Assembly (NCBI RefSeq): GCF_027580225.2
Contig: NC_073354.2
Coordinates: forward strand, 10,764,001-10,828,000
DNA from: Misgurnus anguillicaudatus
Lineage: Eukaryota > Chordata > Actinopteri > Cypriniformes > Cobitidae
Length of the DNA: 64,000 nucleotides
Direction of reading: 5' to 3'
A model generated the notes under the pieces. That model made no database searches, was not told where the DNA came from, and saw only the letters and a list, made by a program, of their open reading frames with translations. Shown in pieces: positions 24,342-36,590 of this stretch (position 1 is its first letter; every line of letters begins with the position of its first letter). A program made the position numbers and the translations under genes.

Positions 24342-25435
24342 GGCACTTTTCCATTGCATAATACCACACGGTTTGGGTCGGACCCGATATTTTTTTCGTA
24401 CCACCTCTGTCGCGGTTCCAAGCGACCCGAGCTGATACCAAAACGTGACGCGAAAACACTGTAGATTACTGATTGGTCTGAGAGAATCGTCACTACCAGC
24501 GTCATCGCTATAATGTAAAAGATTAGCTGTACCTTCATGCTAGGGCCCTGTCCCAAATGGCGCACTTCATGTGGACTTTCGGTCTCGTGGCCTTAAATTG
24601 CGCGTGCTCGCTTAGTCCACGAGTCCGTAGGGTGTCCCATCTGTCATTTTTACACTTTGAAGTGTGCGCATCAGCGCCTCCTTTGCCCCCTTGATGCGGT
24701 CTTCAGCGAAGCCCGCACCGCAGCAGGCTTCGCGCACTTTACCAACCCAGAAGTCCTTGCGAAAGAGCAATCAGACCAATGAGACGATGGAAGGGAGGAG
24801 CTCACACTGACGGGCAACTTCTCTACCTATTTCCAGTGTGACGCTCGAGTCTGTCCCAAAATATGACTCCGTTGCACCCACGTGGACTCGCATTAAGGGT
24901 CCCTAAAGTCTGGACTACGTGATGTCATCAAAGTGTGGACTCTGAGGAGGACCACAAGTCCGGAGTGTGTCATTTGGGACAGGACCTAGCTTGCGTTGTC
25001 TCGAGTAAACCTGTTATCATCTATCATCCAAACTGCATTTTATCGATGAAAAACATCCACAGGTAGAGAATCAGGAACACCATAACAGTTTTTTCCAGAG
25101 TTGCAGTTTGTGGTGGCACTTTCAAAACACGCACGTCCGCATATGCTTAAATGCGACTTAAATGAGGCTCAGCAGACTCACGCCACAGGTGTTTGTACAG
25201 AAACGGTCATTTGAGACGGAGATAGTGATAAACGCGATGTGCAAACATTTGTGGTGGACTGAGAAATAAATGAATGTATGGAAATGTACAACTACGCGTT
25301 CACTTGTATGATGTCACAGCAGTAGGCAGCGCAAATATAACGACATGCCTATAATCCCTCCCACTGTTAACCAAGCCAAAGTGAGGTGAGCTGACGCGAC
25401 CTAAACCGTGGTGTACTATGCAATGGAAAAACACC
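24342..25435. mobile_element. Non-autonomous DNA transposon with ~38 bp inverted ends
   Basis: The left end (24342 on) runs cacttttccattgcata, then ccacacggtttgggtcg. The right end (25396-25435) carries the same text inverted: cgacctaaaccgtggtg, then tatgcaatggaaaaacacc. No clean target duplication could be read. A second element is nested at 24543-24986. Confidence 0.75.
24543..24986. mobile_element. Nested DNA transposon (ggccctgtcccaaatg ends)
   Basis: The termini ggccctgtcccaaatgg and catttgggacaggacc are inverted repeats, flanked on both sides by cta(g), a candidate 3-4 bp target duplication. It is GC-richer than its host element. There is no coding remnant. Confidence 0.7.
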
Positions 25436-25667
25436 ATAAGTATGTAGCAAAAACAACCAGAAGAGTTCTAAATGGATCACAAGAATGTCTCAAAATGACA
25501 ACAAATACTAAAAATAATTGTGTCATGCATTTACACAACAATGTTTTGGGGTCTGAAAGTGTCAAAGTGCTTCAAAGTGCAAGTTTATCATTATCATCTC
25601 CATGTCAACAAAAAACGTGAATTTGTGAAAATGTTGCAGTTTGCGCATGCACATTTTTTCTTTATGT

Positions 25668-26031
25668 AAAGGTGCTCTAAGCAAAATCTGTGTGACGTTA
25701 CTTTTTGTTGATGTTTGAACTGTTTTCAAACAAACGGAGCGTAGCTAACTCCTCCCCCTCCCTTTCCCTTCCGTGCTTTCATGAACACGCCTAACCCCCA
25801 CCCCCAAATCATTCTTGTCGTTTATTGGCTGGAACACTTTGTTATGGTTTCTGGTGGTAGGTTTGGCCACTTTTTTATTGCAGTTTGTGGAGCCTAGGCT
25901 GTCTACAGAGATCGCGTTTTTTTACAGTTTGATCAGCGGACAGGCAGCAAACAGATAGTGAGATGTTTGCTGTATGTAACAAAAAATGTTTTATGGTCTA
26001 AAATGCGTAAATTCGCTTAGAGCACCTTTAA
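25668..26031. mobile_element. MITE family 'ggtgctctaagc', copy 1
   Basis: The termini aaaggtgctctaagc and gcttagagcaccttt are inverted repeats; the right flank keeps TTAA. It shares most of its interior, including 'gcttattggctggaacac'-like text and 'ggacaggcagca', with a second copy at 29604-29895. Confidence 0.8.
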
Positions 26032-26230
26032 GTGACATTGCCAACTACTATACACAACCAGGCCTACTAAAAATACAGCATTTGTGGTACATTGTTATTG
26101 TGTAAACTTACCCGCAATCTTGCAGATATGTGACTTCAAAAGAGCATGATGGCACCCAAAACATTCACTTTTAGAAAACATAAGACACACAAATAAAATC
26201 TGTTTAGCAAACATAGAGACATTTTTTAGT

Positions 26231-26661
26231 TTAAAGGGACATTTGACAAGACTTTTTCAAGATGTCAAATAAATCTTTGGTGTCCCCAGAGTACACATGT
26301 GAAGTTTTAGCTAAAAATAGCATATAGATAATTTATTATAACATGTTAAAATATCCACTTTGAGTGCAAAAATGTGCCGTTTTGGGTGTATCATTTAATA
26401 TGCAAATGAGCTGATCTCTGTACTAAATCCAGTGCCGTGGTTTGAAAGTGCAGTTAAGGTGTGGTATTTTCCCCCTCTGACATCACAAGGGTAGCCAAAT
26501 TTCTATTACCTGTTTATTCACATGCTTGCAGAGAATGGTTTACCAAACTAAGTTACTGCGTTGATCTTATTCACATTTTCTAGGTTGATAGAAGCACTGG
26601 GGACCCAATTATAGCACTTAAACATGGAAAAAGTCAGATTTTCATGGTATGTCCCCTTTAA
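26231..26661. mobile_element. TTAA-type MITE family 'agggacat', complete copy
   Basis: TTAA flanks both sides (26231-26234 and 26658-26661), with inverted ends AGGGACATTT / ATGTCCCCT. The interior carries 'taatttattataacatgttaaa' and 'ttgatagaagcactgggg' text that recurs at 32187, 44275 and 61898. It is the reference copy for this family in the window. Confidence 0.85.
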
Positions 26662-27333
26662 TGATGTTTTCTGTTGAGAATAACCTGCTGAATAAATGCT
26701 AACGTTGCCATTTTGTCATTTTTGCAAGTTTCTGTAACAACATTACCATCTAACCACATGGATTTCTTTTGCAACATTGGCTCATAGACAAGTTGGAATA
26801 GCCCACATCGAATTTTAATTGCTGCAGCATAAGGCTGTGTCTTAAAATTAAATGATCTACCTACCTGGACGGCAGTTTTGGGAATCAAAGACACGTTTTA
26901 GGCTGCCAGCCAACTGGATTTGCAGACAAGTTTTTCTCTTGAATTCTTGATGTGCCAAAAACACAGTGAAACAAAGGCTTACTAGAACTATAGCAGAGAG
27001 CAAGTGATTTTAAGTAGTGTTTCATTCATCTTGAATGCATGAGTTGAGTAAACAGTACTGATTTGAGATGCTTTTTTAACCTGGATGGTCTGAATTAGAA
27101 TAACTGCAGGCAGTCCCAGCAAGCAATAGCAACCCTTTCACTGTTTAGGTCATAGTCAGGGGTGCACATACGTTTTTTTGTCCTAGTTCTCAAAGGAGCA
27201 CCTGGAGATGTTGCTTGGTACTCACATTATTCATAGCACCGACATCCTACAGGTACATGCTGACATCATCACTTATCTCCTGACTACTCTCTTTCGCCAT
27301 ATCTCTTTGGTTTAAACATGGTAGATGATGATG

Positions 27334-27766
27334 TACAGTACTGTGCAAAAGTCTTAGGCCAACAGCACCAGACTATAATATATATATATTACATTTTCAG
27401 GACAAAATTTCGTCTTTTGGCATCGTCTGTGTTTAGTGTGACCTCTCTTGGCACTAAACACATCTTGAGCTTTTTTGAGCAGAATGAAGTAAAAAGACAC
27501 ATTTCTTTAAAATTAAAAAATAGGATTTAATTTCATTTAGGTTTAAGAGATCCTGCAGTTTCCTGCTACTGCTCAAGTGGAAGGGGAGTTTACCCTAAAA
27601 ACTTGACACATCAGTTTACATTTTTATACAGTTTTTAAAACTACATACACATTTCCTGTATTTTCTGAATGTATTATATTAATAATTATATATGATCACT
27701 ATAACATTGCAAAAACAACAAATCTAATTCTGGCATGGTGGCCTAAGACTTTTGCACAGTACTGTA
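27334..27766. mobile_element. Tc1/mariner-type MITE, 433 bp
   Basis: TA target duplications border perfect inverted ends CAGTACTGTGCAAAAGTC and its complement GACTTTTGCACAGTACTG. The ends continue inward with ttaggcc / ggcctaa. There is no transposase remnant. Confidence 0.9.
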
Positions 27767-29503
27767 TATAAAATAAAATATGCCTTGTTATTGTTTTAAC
27801 TCATGTAACCCTTATAAATGAATACTAACTCATATACATTTCAAATATTGTTAAAGACAAGTAAATGGTCAGAAATAAAAAAATCTGATTATGAGCAATA
27901 GCACAAATAAATACAATAGATCAAACATACAAATGAAATTGTAAACGGGTTGCTTTAAAGAAAGTGGAGAAAAGGAGAATCCATGTGCAAAAGGTGTTTA
28001 TTGTAAAATCCCAAAAAGGGCCAGCAAACAAATCCAGAGGGTAATCCACAATCGTAAATCCAAAGACAGGCAAAATATATCAGGGCAGGCGGCAATACAG
28101 GCAAAATCCAAATAAACAGGCACAGGTCAAAAAACAGGCAGATACAGATTAACAGAAACAGATACAGTTAACAGGCAGATACAGACAGGATGGGGCGATG
28201 TAATAATCAGCCCGGAGCAGGTGAACAGGATGTGACTTATATACAAGAACAAACAGGAAGTGAGAAGTGAAACATGGCAGGATGTATATCAAAATAAAAG
28301 CCAGAACAGAACAGGATGTCAAAATAAAAGTCCAAAATACAAAAATACACAGAATACAACCAGAACACATAACAAAACCATTACAGAAATAAACAGTGCT
28401 GTTCATGTTTTCAGGTTGGTCTGTAATTTTCAGGTAGAGTACAGAAACTAAATAAAGTAATCAGATAATACTGCATAGTCTGTGTATTAGGAATTAATTC
28501 TTATTAAAGTTACAAAGGTTATTCAGTCATGACAAGAAAATGATGATTTTCTTTGTGGTTTGATTAACATTAAAAGCAGCATCAGGTTTATACTCTAAAA
28601 ATTGTTGTACTGTCACTTTAAATGCATGGATTCGATATATTGTAACACACACATTTTATTTCTCAACTGCTTATATTTATTTAATGTGTAAAATACTTTT
28701 TACTACTATAATCACGGCATTTTGAGATAATTTTGATTTAAAATATCCACTCAAGTGCAAAAAACAAACAAACTCAGGTTGCATTTGCGCACTGTCTTAT
28801 CATTTGCTTGTATTACTAGCAAGTTGTTTGAAGCCTTGAGATAAGGATCGTGCTTGCACTTAACGTTATCAACACGTGAGCCCTTAAAGAGATCGCGTGA
28901 GATCTGTTTCGCGTCTTGTTGTTGTGTTAAATATTTAAATTGGCCAATCGGGCCAGTGACTTGCATCTCTGCTAACAACACACAAAATTAATTTTATTAA
29001 TTTGTAATAATTTTTTTACCAATGATGCATGAAGAAATACCTTATGTTGCAGTAAAGTAGGCATATAACAAAATTCTAGCAACGTTGGTGCAAAAGCACC
29101 TTTTAGAGCAGTGTCTGGTGCGCATTTTTTATTTTAATCGTGCACGCGCAACAGTTATGGGCACCCCTGGTCATAGTCAACAATGATTGCAAGGTGTTTG
29201 GTTTTATTTATTTCTTTATTTTATGTCATTTATTTTGGGGCTATGGTAAGACATCTAGTAAATTTTCAATAGCTGGGTTTACATCACAACACGCTGATTT
29301 TATGCGCATTTTGAAGTATGGCATAAGAAACTAGTCAAATTTCAAATAAAAACCCCTTAATGCGCAAAAACGTTTTTTACGCTTGCTTAAAGTGTTTTTT
29401 GCAAAAAAATTCGAATAATGCGTAAATGCGAATAATGAGAGATGGAAACATTTGCCGATAATTTTATTCTGACATAGCAAACATTTAACCTACATGACTG
29501 ATC
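27767..29503. other. Gene-free stretch, one likely retroelement-derived segment
   Basis: The segment at about 27960-28270 is rich in 'caggcaa/aatccaaa/cagatacag' phrases, like the 3' regions of fish non-LTR elements, but no coding remnant identifies it. The rest shows nothing I can support. Confidence 0.35.
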
Positions 29504-29511
29504 ATCTAGCT

Positions 29512-30838
29512 CAGGGATGGGCAACTTTGATAATGCCGAGGGCCAGCATTTTTCTCCTTTATACCAAGGGGGCCAGAACCACACGCACAATTTACATCAT
29601 TCTTAACGCCTCCCCCTCCCTCTCCCGTCCGTGCTTTCATGAACGCGCCCAACCCCCACCCCCAAATCCTTCTTGTCGTTTATTGGCTGGAACACTTTGT
29701 TATGTTTTGTTGTGCTAGGTTTGGCCACTATGTTGATATTGCCGTTTGTCGAGCCTGAGCTGTCTACAGAGATCGTGTTTTTTTACAGTTTGATCAACGG
29801 ACAGGCAGCAAGCAGATAGTGAGGAGATGTTTGCTGTATGTGACAAAAAATGTTTTACGGTCTAAAATGCATCAATTCACTTAGAGCGCCTTTAAGAAAC
29901 CACAATATACAATTAACCTGTCTTTAAAGATTTTAACTATAAAACTTAGCAATTATGCTAATTCTAAATCATAACTTTATTTTCAGTGGACAAGCATTTC
30001 AGATAAAACTTCTTAACTGCATTGCTTTAACATCTGTAACAAGCAAGGCACTTTTAAATTAGTATAGAGGAGTTTCTCATCCCGCCCTTAGCAAACAAAA
30101 TTATTTGAAATAAATAACACATAAATAACAGTTTAATAACAATGTATTTTACCTTTCAAATCTGAGAGCAATTCTGGCCCGAGTACGACCCGTCACCCAA
30201 ACCAGTGGCATTGGTTTTAACCCGACTGGACCCGAATGTAAACTGACGTGTGCAGTCTGCAGCCCCGGTGGCCTCGCAACAAATTTGGCGAGCTGCTCCA
30301 TTTGTTTATATGATGATGACACCAAGGTAACCGCTAAAATGTACATTTAAAAATATCTGACATGTCTGTCTGAACGAAAATTAACCTATCGCCAGCCACA
30401 CAATGTCGCAAGCGCTCTTGCAAACAGAGGAGAGGTTTGAAAAGGACATTGACACACACATGCGAGAGTTCAGGGCTTCTCGGGTCCATTTGGCAAAAAC
30501 ACATTCATTTTAAATAACCCGAGACCGGATTATTGTACCCGACCCGTGTCCGAGGCATGCGTGAAACTTTTAGACCCGAACCTGATCGCGTCTCGGCTCG
30601 GACCTTGGGTTTTCGGAATCCGTGAAGACCTCTTGTTCACATAAGCCCAAACACGGGACTTTGCTTACTGTGAGGATCCGCGGGACCTAGCGCCCCCTCC
30701 TGGTTGGGAGTATTTACGTCCTAATACAAAAATCATCATTTTAAAAGTATTTGATTATGTATAATATGGTCCAGCGAGCCGTATTAGAATTTACCCCGGG
30801 CAGTGTGCGGCCCTCGGGCCGCCAGTTGCCCATCCCTG
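29512..30838. mobile_element. hAT-type transposon, 1327 bp, non-autonomous
   Basis: The inverted termini CAGGGATGGGCAACT / AGTTGCCCATCCCTG are flanked by a perfect 8 bp duplication, atctagct (29504-29511 and 30839-30846). Eight-base duplications with CAGGG ends define hAT elements. The interior is a mosaic: a truncated MITE at 29604-29895 and a 'gacccgaac' rich segment at 30170-30610. I found no transposase. Confidence 0.92.
29604..29895. mobile_element. MITE family 'ggtgctctaagc', truncated copy 2
   Basis: It is nested in the hAT element. It aligns with 25740-26031 of copy 1 and keeps the right terminus (agagcgcctttaa), but the left ~75 bp including the left terminus are missing. Confidence 0.8.
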
Positions 30839-30846
30839 ATCTAGCT

Positions 30847-31782
30847 GTATCAGCTGATGTTGTTTTTTCTATATATGGGGCTCAACGTTGTCACAATGCC
30901 CTTGCTGCTAGTGCCTGCATCAAAACTTGACTGCATTTCTTTTTCTGTGCACAGCATTCAGTTTGGCAAATACAAGCTGCACTGCTAGTAAATTTTGTAA
31001 CTTGCCCAATCGTAACTAAATGCAGTCCTGTCTCCATTTTTCTAAACGTGCCTTGTTTTTTATTTACTGTTGGTTACTAATACCACCATCATTTACTTGA
31101 ACAACTTGATGGAGACCACCTAATTCACATTTGTTTGTTTTTCTTTCTTTTTTTTGAGAATTTTGAAAGATTAGCCTCACGTTTGGATGGAAACCCCACT
31201 ACTGACAGCCCACATTTGACCTTGTTTTAGCTTAGACATCTTGGCTGTGTTTGGATGGCTATTAGATGTCTTTTAAACCCAAAACTGCTTGCTGGGGTGT
31301 TGCAGGCAGTGTTGCTGCACTTTTAGCAATAGATGACTGATGTTGTGCTCTGTGAGACTATAGATTTACCGGATCGATTTGCCGTCTGCGCAATGTGTCC
31401 GTTCTGCTCTGTCCGCAATGCATGAAGCTCTACCTAACTGACTGTGGCCATCTTACTGTACGTACATCACTTCTCTTCTCCAGCCTTCCCTTCTCTTTCT
31501 TCTCTTCTGCAGTACATCTGTTACTGTACCTCTTCTCTCTCCGTTCTTGTCTCTGCAATGCTGCTTTTGTGAGGGTGATAACATTAGGCTGCTGAAAGCT
31601 GTCTTCCTGTGTCTTAAGTAAGAGGAGGACTAAATCAGGCTGGATGACAGATTCCCTCTGGGGACTGAAGCTTAAAGACTTCTCGTGCTTTAACTCACAA
31701 TGCTTTTTTCCTTAGCATGTTTCAAGTGCGATGGGGATTCGCTCAATTGCAGTGGGAAGAGTGGATAGATTGAGAATTTACT
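30847..31782. other. Gene-free stretch
   Basis: No exon, RNA or repeat I can support. The 66-codon open frame near 31395 starts without convincing context and ends in T/C-rich text. Confidence 0.5.
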
Positions 31783-32190
31783 TTAAAGGGGTCCTGAACT
31801 GCCTTTTAAATTATTTTTAACTGTTCTCTGAGGTTCACTTTTAATGTTAAAAAGCCTTAAAAAACATTGTTACTTAGCTGCAATAGGCTATTTTCTGTCC
31901 TGTTTTGTCCTTCTCATCAAAACGCTTAGTTTGAATATGCGTGGCGAATTGTAGACTCGGAATTAAAAACCCATTGGTATTATTGGCTAACAGTTTTGCA
32001 GATATATGCATGTCTGTTTGACAGCCTATTTCCTTGATAGATGCACCCTGCGGTGATTTAGGTTATAAACCCATAAGTACTTAACAGACAAAGCTATAGT
32101 AAAGCTAACTCTTAGCAAAACTAAGTGCCTTATTTGAAAATGAATCGTCCGTAAAATACACAGTCTGAAACTTCCTTAGGGGCTCTTTAA
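31783..32190. mobile_element. Possible TTAA-bounded element
   Basis: It begins TTAA-AGGGGTCCTGAACTG and ends ...GGGGCTCT-TTAA, abutting the next TTAA element. The inverted ends match only weakly, so the right limit is uncertain. Confidence 0.4.
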
Positions 32191-33137
32191 ATGGGACATA
32201 TCATGAAAATCTGACTTTTTTCACATTTAACTGCTATAATTGGGTCCCCAGTGCTTCTATCAACATAGAAAACAATAATAAGATCAACCCATTAACTTAG
32301 TTGTAGTAAACCATTCTCTGCAAGCAAGTGAAAAAATACGCCATTGAAATTTATCTCCCCTTGTGATGTCAGAAGGGGATAATACCGCCACTTAATCTGC
32401 ACTTTCCAACCACAGCACTGCCATTTAGTACAGAGTTCAGCTCATTTGCATTTAAATGGAACAATCCTTCCTAAAATGCATAAAGCTTTGTTTAAAAAGA
32501 CGTGAAACTCACCGAGTGGTCAGGGGTGTTCACTGATATGCTGACACAAAAATCGCTCCAAAAGACGCATTCCAACAGGTTTTATCGTAGTTTTTGCCAA
32601 CTCCATTGACTTGTATTAGATGTGCTGTGAGGTACGGTATTACTCCGCGCCGGGAACATTGTTTGTATTATTGCAATTGGCATAGGCGGATTAGCGCCAC
32701 CAACTGGGCTGGAGTGTCTATTATTCAAGCTCTAAGCGGAAGAATATACGGGTGTGAGGCGTTGGGAAAAATAGGTCCACAAGTTTACAACAAATAGTAA
32801 AACAGCTGTTGGAAAGCATCTTTTGCAGCGATTTTTGTGTGAGCAATGAGCATATCAGTGAACACCCCTGACCACTCGGTGAGTTTCATATCTTTGAAAA
32901 CGAAAGTTTAATGCATTTTAGGAAGGATTGTTCCAGTGCACCTGTACACCCATTGTAGAGGTGGAAGGTGAAACAACAAACACCCGAAAATTCTCGGGGC
33001 AGCCGCATATGTCGAAATTTCAATCAAAACCGTTCTATTTTATCATAAACAATCTGAAAACAGGGCTTTAAGTGTAAAATACCGAACTTGTCCTTTAACA
33101 TGCTATAATAAATTATCTATATGGTATTAGCAAATTC
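32187..33137. mobile_element. TTAA-type MITE family 'agggacat', copy split by a foldback
   Basis: The left piece 32187-32457 and right piece 33099-33137 align (inverted) with the complete copy at 26231. Between them sits a foldback element, and about 45 bp of the host copy are missing at the junction. Confidence 0.75.
32458..33098. mobile_element. Foldback element with ~100 bp arms, copy A
   Basis: The left arm (32458-32565) and right arm (32822-32945) are inverted copies sharing 'cgagtggtcaggggtgttca'. A ~640 bp body ends in acttgtcct-TTAA. The loop contains a 67-codon open frame at 32594-32797 on the plus strand. A second copy lies at 51096-51715. Confidence 0.85.
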
Positions 33138-34871
33138 TTATGCTGATAATAAAATTAGCCAAACTCTTTGGAATCCCACTGTACATAATCACTATTATCA
33201 CAATTCACCACAGGGCACTAAAGGGCACTGCCTTCCACTACACTTTCTTCTTTCCTAATTTTCCATCAGAAAACTAAAAAAGTTTTTTTATATGTCATGA
33301 ACAATTACCTTGTTGTTTATACATTATTAGGGACAAGTATCAATCACAGACCAGGAAAAAACACGGACAGCTGCTTTCCACTGTATAGGAAATATGCAGA
33401 CTGATATGATGACCTTGTATACTGTACGTGAACATACAGTAGGGCATGGCATCATTTCAGGAAACTTCTTCTAGCCTGAAAGTATATCCCACAGAAGTCA
33501 TTTACCATTTTTATGGGGTGTCTGACAGATGACAGGAACACTAGAGTCAGATCATCTCACATAACAAACGCTTGCCCAATGTGTGTTGCCCAAAGTTATT
33601 TTATTTTAATAACCCCACTTGAGCTCTTGGCACCCTAGGACAGAAGATGTATCTACAGTACTGCAGTGTAAGCTTAGATCTATGCACACACACACACACA
33701 CACACACACACAGCCTCAGGCCATTCAGATAATAACGCTTTGTTAGTTCTTGAATCCATCGAGAGTCTGAAAAAAATGCTAATTTACAAGAAAACATGTC
33801 AGACGCATGTTTTTTTTACATCTGAGCCTTTCATATGTTTTTATTAATCATTGTATAAATATTGAGGGGTTGTAAAGTTTTGATTATCAAGGAGTAACCA
33901 TCCCTCATACACCCCAAAAATTATCCCAGAGAAAAGCTGTTTGAATCTCAGATAGGCGAAAGCATTACACAGCATTTAAACAGATAAATGTACTATAAAT
34001 ATAACCAATAGGGATAGAAATTGTGCAAACGCTTCTTAAGGTTGACAGAAGTGACATAACAGAACCATTTTTGGTTCCCCAAAGAATTATTCAGTCAAAT
34101 GTAGTTAAAAGAACAATTTATTCACCTGTTTCCACTACAAAGGACACTACAAAGTTTCTTCGGATGTTAAAAGTTATAAACCATACAGCCAAATAATATG
34201 GTTCTTCTATGGCATTGTATAAAAACTTTGTGAATTATTTGGTGAACAAACCAAAGAAATCCTTTTCTTAGAGTAAATTAGAGAGAAAGAAAGGGAGACT
34301 TGTTTCTTGTTTTGCTTTGATTTGCAGTTATTTTCTAAGCAGCAGAACATAAAATATTGAAGAGCATTTCATCTCTATTTTGTCACAGTAATGTGTGTAC
34401 TGCTTGTTCTTTAAATGTAGATCTATATGTGTGAGTGAATTGACAATTGTGCATTCAGTAGGGATTTCGTCTAAATCTCTCAGACAGCTGCATGCTTATT
34501 GTGCAAGGGGCAAAACAGGCAATCACAGAGGGGCCCAAGGGGACCCCTGACCTATTTGCAGCCCATACTTCACTGGTCCTATACGTCCAAACACACTACA
34601 CAAAAGCACATTCAACTTTATTTGTGTTATAAATGGGTGAGATCAGAATGCCCGAGAATGGATGTAAAGACTAAACTGAGATGTGTATCATCTCTTTTAG
34701 AAGTGATCTACCAATGTGGGATTTAGCAGTGAACAAAGCTACCATGGCTTGATATGCAAAGAGGAAGGTGGCAGATATAGTAGCAAAAATCTCTACAAAA
34801 CTGCTAAAACAAAATAACACTTTTTACAGAAATGTACTATACCTGAAAATACAAATCTCACAAAGTGTATA
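33138..34871. other. Gene-free stretch with a small (CA)n run
   Basis: (CA)n lies at about 33684-33712. A segment at 34060-34250 has 'agaaccatttttggttccccaaag' and 'ggttcttctatggcattg' text, typical of a teleost dispersed repeat, without clear termini. Confidence 0.45.
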
Positions 34872-35411
34872 TACAGTCGTATGCAAAAGTTTGGGCACCC
34901 CTGACAATTTCCATGACTTTCAACAAAATCTACTCGAGCATTTATGCAGAGGACCAAGTACATTCTGATATGTTCTGGAATGGCCATCCCTGTCCCCAGA
35001 CCTGAATATCATTGATCATCTGTGGGGTGATTTGAAGCGGGCTGTCCATGCTCGGCAACCATCAAACCTAACTGAACTGGAGATGTTTTGTAAAGAGGAA
35101 TGGTCCAAAATCCATTCATCCAGAAACTCATTATAGGCTATAGGAAGCGTCTAGAGGCTGTTATTTCTGTTAAAGGAGGCTCTACTAAATATTGATGTGA
35201 TTTTTCTGTTGGGGTGCCCAAATTAATGCACCTGTCTAATTTCATTTTGATGCTTATTGCACATTTTAATACAATACATGTCATTTCACTACTGAAATAT
35301 GATTGTGTCCTTCAGTTATTTGATAGATCAAAATGAAATTGCTGATCCAAATACCCAAATATTTATAAATGGAAATTGTCTGGGGTGCCCAAACTTTTGC
35401 ATTCGACTGTA
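34872..35411 (+). mobile_element. Internally deleted Tc1-like transposon, 540 bp
   Basis: It is TA-flanked, with inverted ends CAGTCGTATGCAAAAGTTTGGGCACCCC / GGGGTGCCCAAACTTTTGCATTCGACTG (allowing one mismatch), each listed as two parts because they exceed a short motif: cagtcgtatgcaaaag then tttgggcacccc. The front ~two thirds of the transposase gene is deleted. Confidence 0.88.
34975..35196 (+). pseudogene. Tc1 transposase C-terminal remnant
   Basis: One frame reads [19 protein letters not shown], then [15 protein letters not shown], matching the C-terminal catalytic segment of Tc1-family transposases (the family's third acidic residue lies in the NPIE-HLW box, here NIID). Stops follow within 50 codons. 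The DNA-binding domain and the first two catalytic Asp residues are absent. Confidence 0.85.
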
Positions 35412-36485
35412 TATTGACTAAGTGGGCTGTTATATATAAGTATAATAGCTAAATATCTGTTGTATACATATTTGAAGCATTTTCGCATGAACATATGTTG
35501 TAACCATTTGAAATGTCAAATGTGCAATTGCATATTTGCCCTAAGCTTAAAGCGTCTTCATGTTTTAAGGAATGGAGCTGCTCTTCTTAAATATTTAAGT
35601 ACACATTTAACACTTTTAATGCATTAAACCCACACACTTATTTAGGAAATCAAGACAAGATGCTCCACAAAGTTTATTTAATGAAACTAGTAAATTGTTA
35701 TTGAAGGTCTCTTCCTCTCTCTCATTCTCAAACTTAACCCTCACAGAAATCTGTTTTTGCCAACATTTATCCATTTACTGGTTAAAACCTGCATAAATAT
35801 ACAGAGGAAAATGATATTCACCTATATGCTCACTCACAAATATTCATTTAATAGGGACCATATTTTACTTTTATATGACATTCTTCCAATTACAGAGGTA
35901 AGGGACCTCTATATTTACAGGATAGACCTCTTCCCGCTGATGGGTTGGATCACATGACTATGCTCCTCCAGGACTTAGTTAAATAAACTTCATGTACCCT
36001 GTAGCGTTGTCCTATACCAGCTTTTAGAAAAGGGAGCTTTGAGAATCGCAGTGTACTGTAAGTGCATGACTAGATAAAAAAAGTAATATTTTTATCAAAA
36101 GAGCAAGAAGAAATGTGTATTCAGCTAGTCTCCCTCAAAGTGCTTCTTTATGAACTATGACCTTGTATTGCAAATACTTATCTTGTTAGTTGCAGTGTTA
36201 GCATAATGCCTCGAGACAGAGGCCAGTGCTTGTGAGTGCTTGAACACATGCAGATCTTTGTTGTGAGTCATAGTGACAGATAAATGGGTCAGAGCACAGT
36301 GACAGTCAAAAGAATCCCTGCAGGAAATCAACATTGTAACTTAGTCATGGGCAGTGAAAAGCTCAAACCACTTATTATTAGCAAAATATTTATAAAGACT
36401 GTGGAAAGGTCCAAGGTATACGATGTGGATTGGATTCTTATCCAGAATATTTCTCTTCCTTTGTTACTTACTGTATTACAAATAC
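35412..36485. other. Gene-free stretch
   Basis: AT-rich; nothing supportable on either strand. Confidence 0.5.
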
Positions 36486-36590
36486 TAGGGCTGTCAAAAG
36501 ATTAATCACGATTATTTGCATACAAAATAAAAGTTTGTGTTTGCAATTGCATAATATATTTATGTGGGTATTGTGTGTAATTATTATGTA

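Noticed and set aside
30149..30620. Coding potential in the GC-richer 'gacccgaac' segment
   Set aside because: Low-complexity repeat phrases inside a hAT element; no stable frame.
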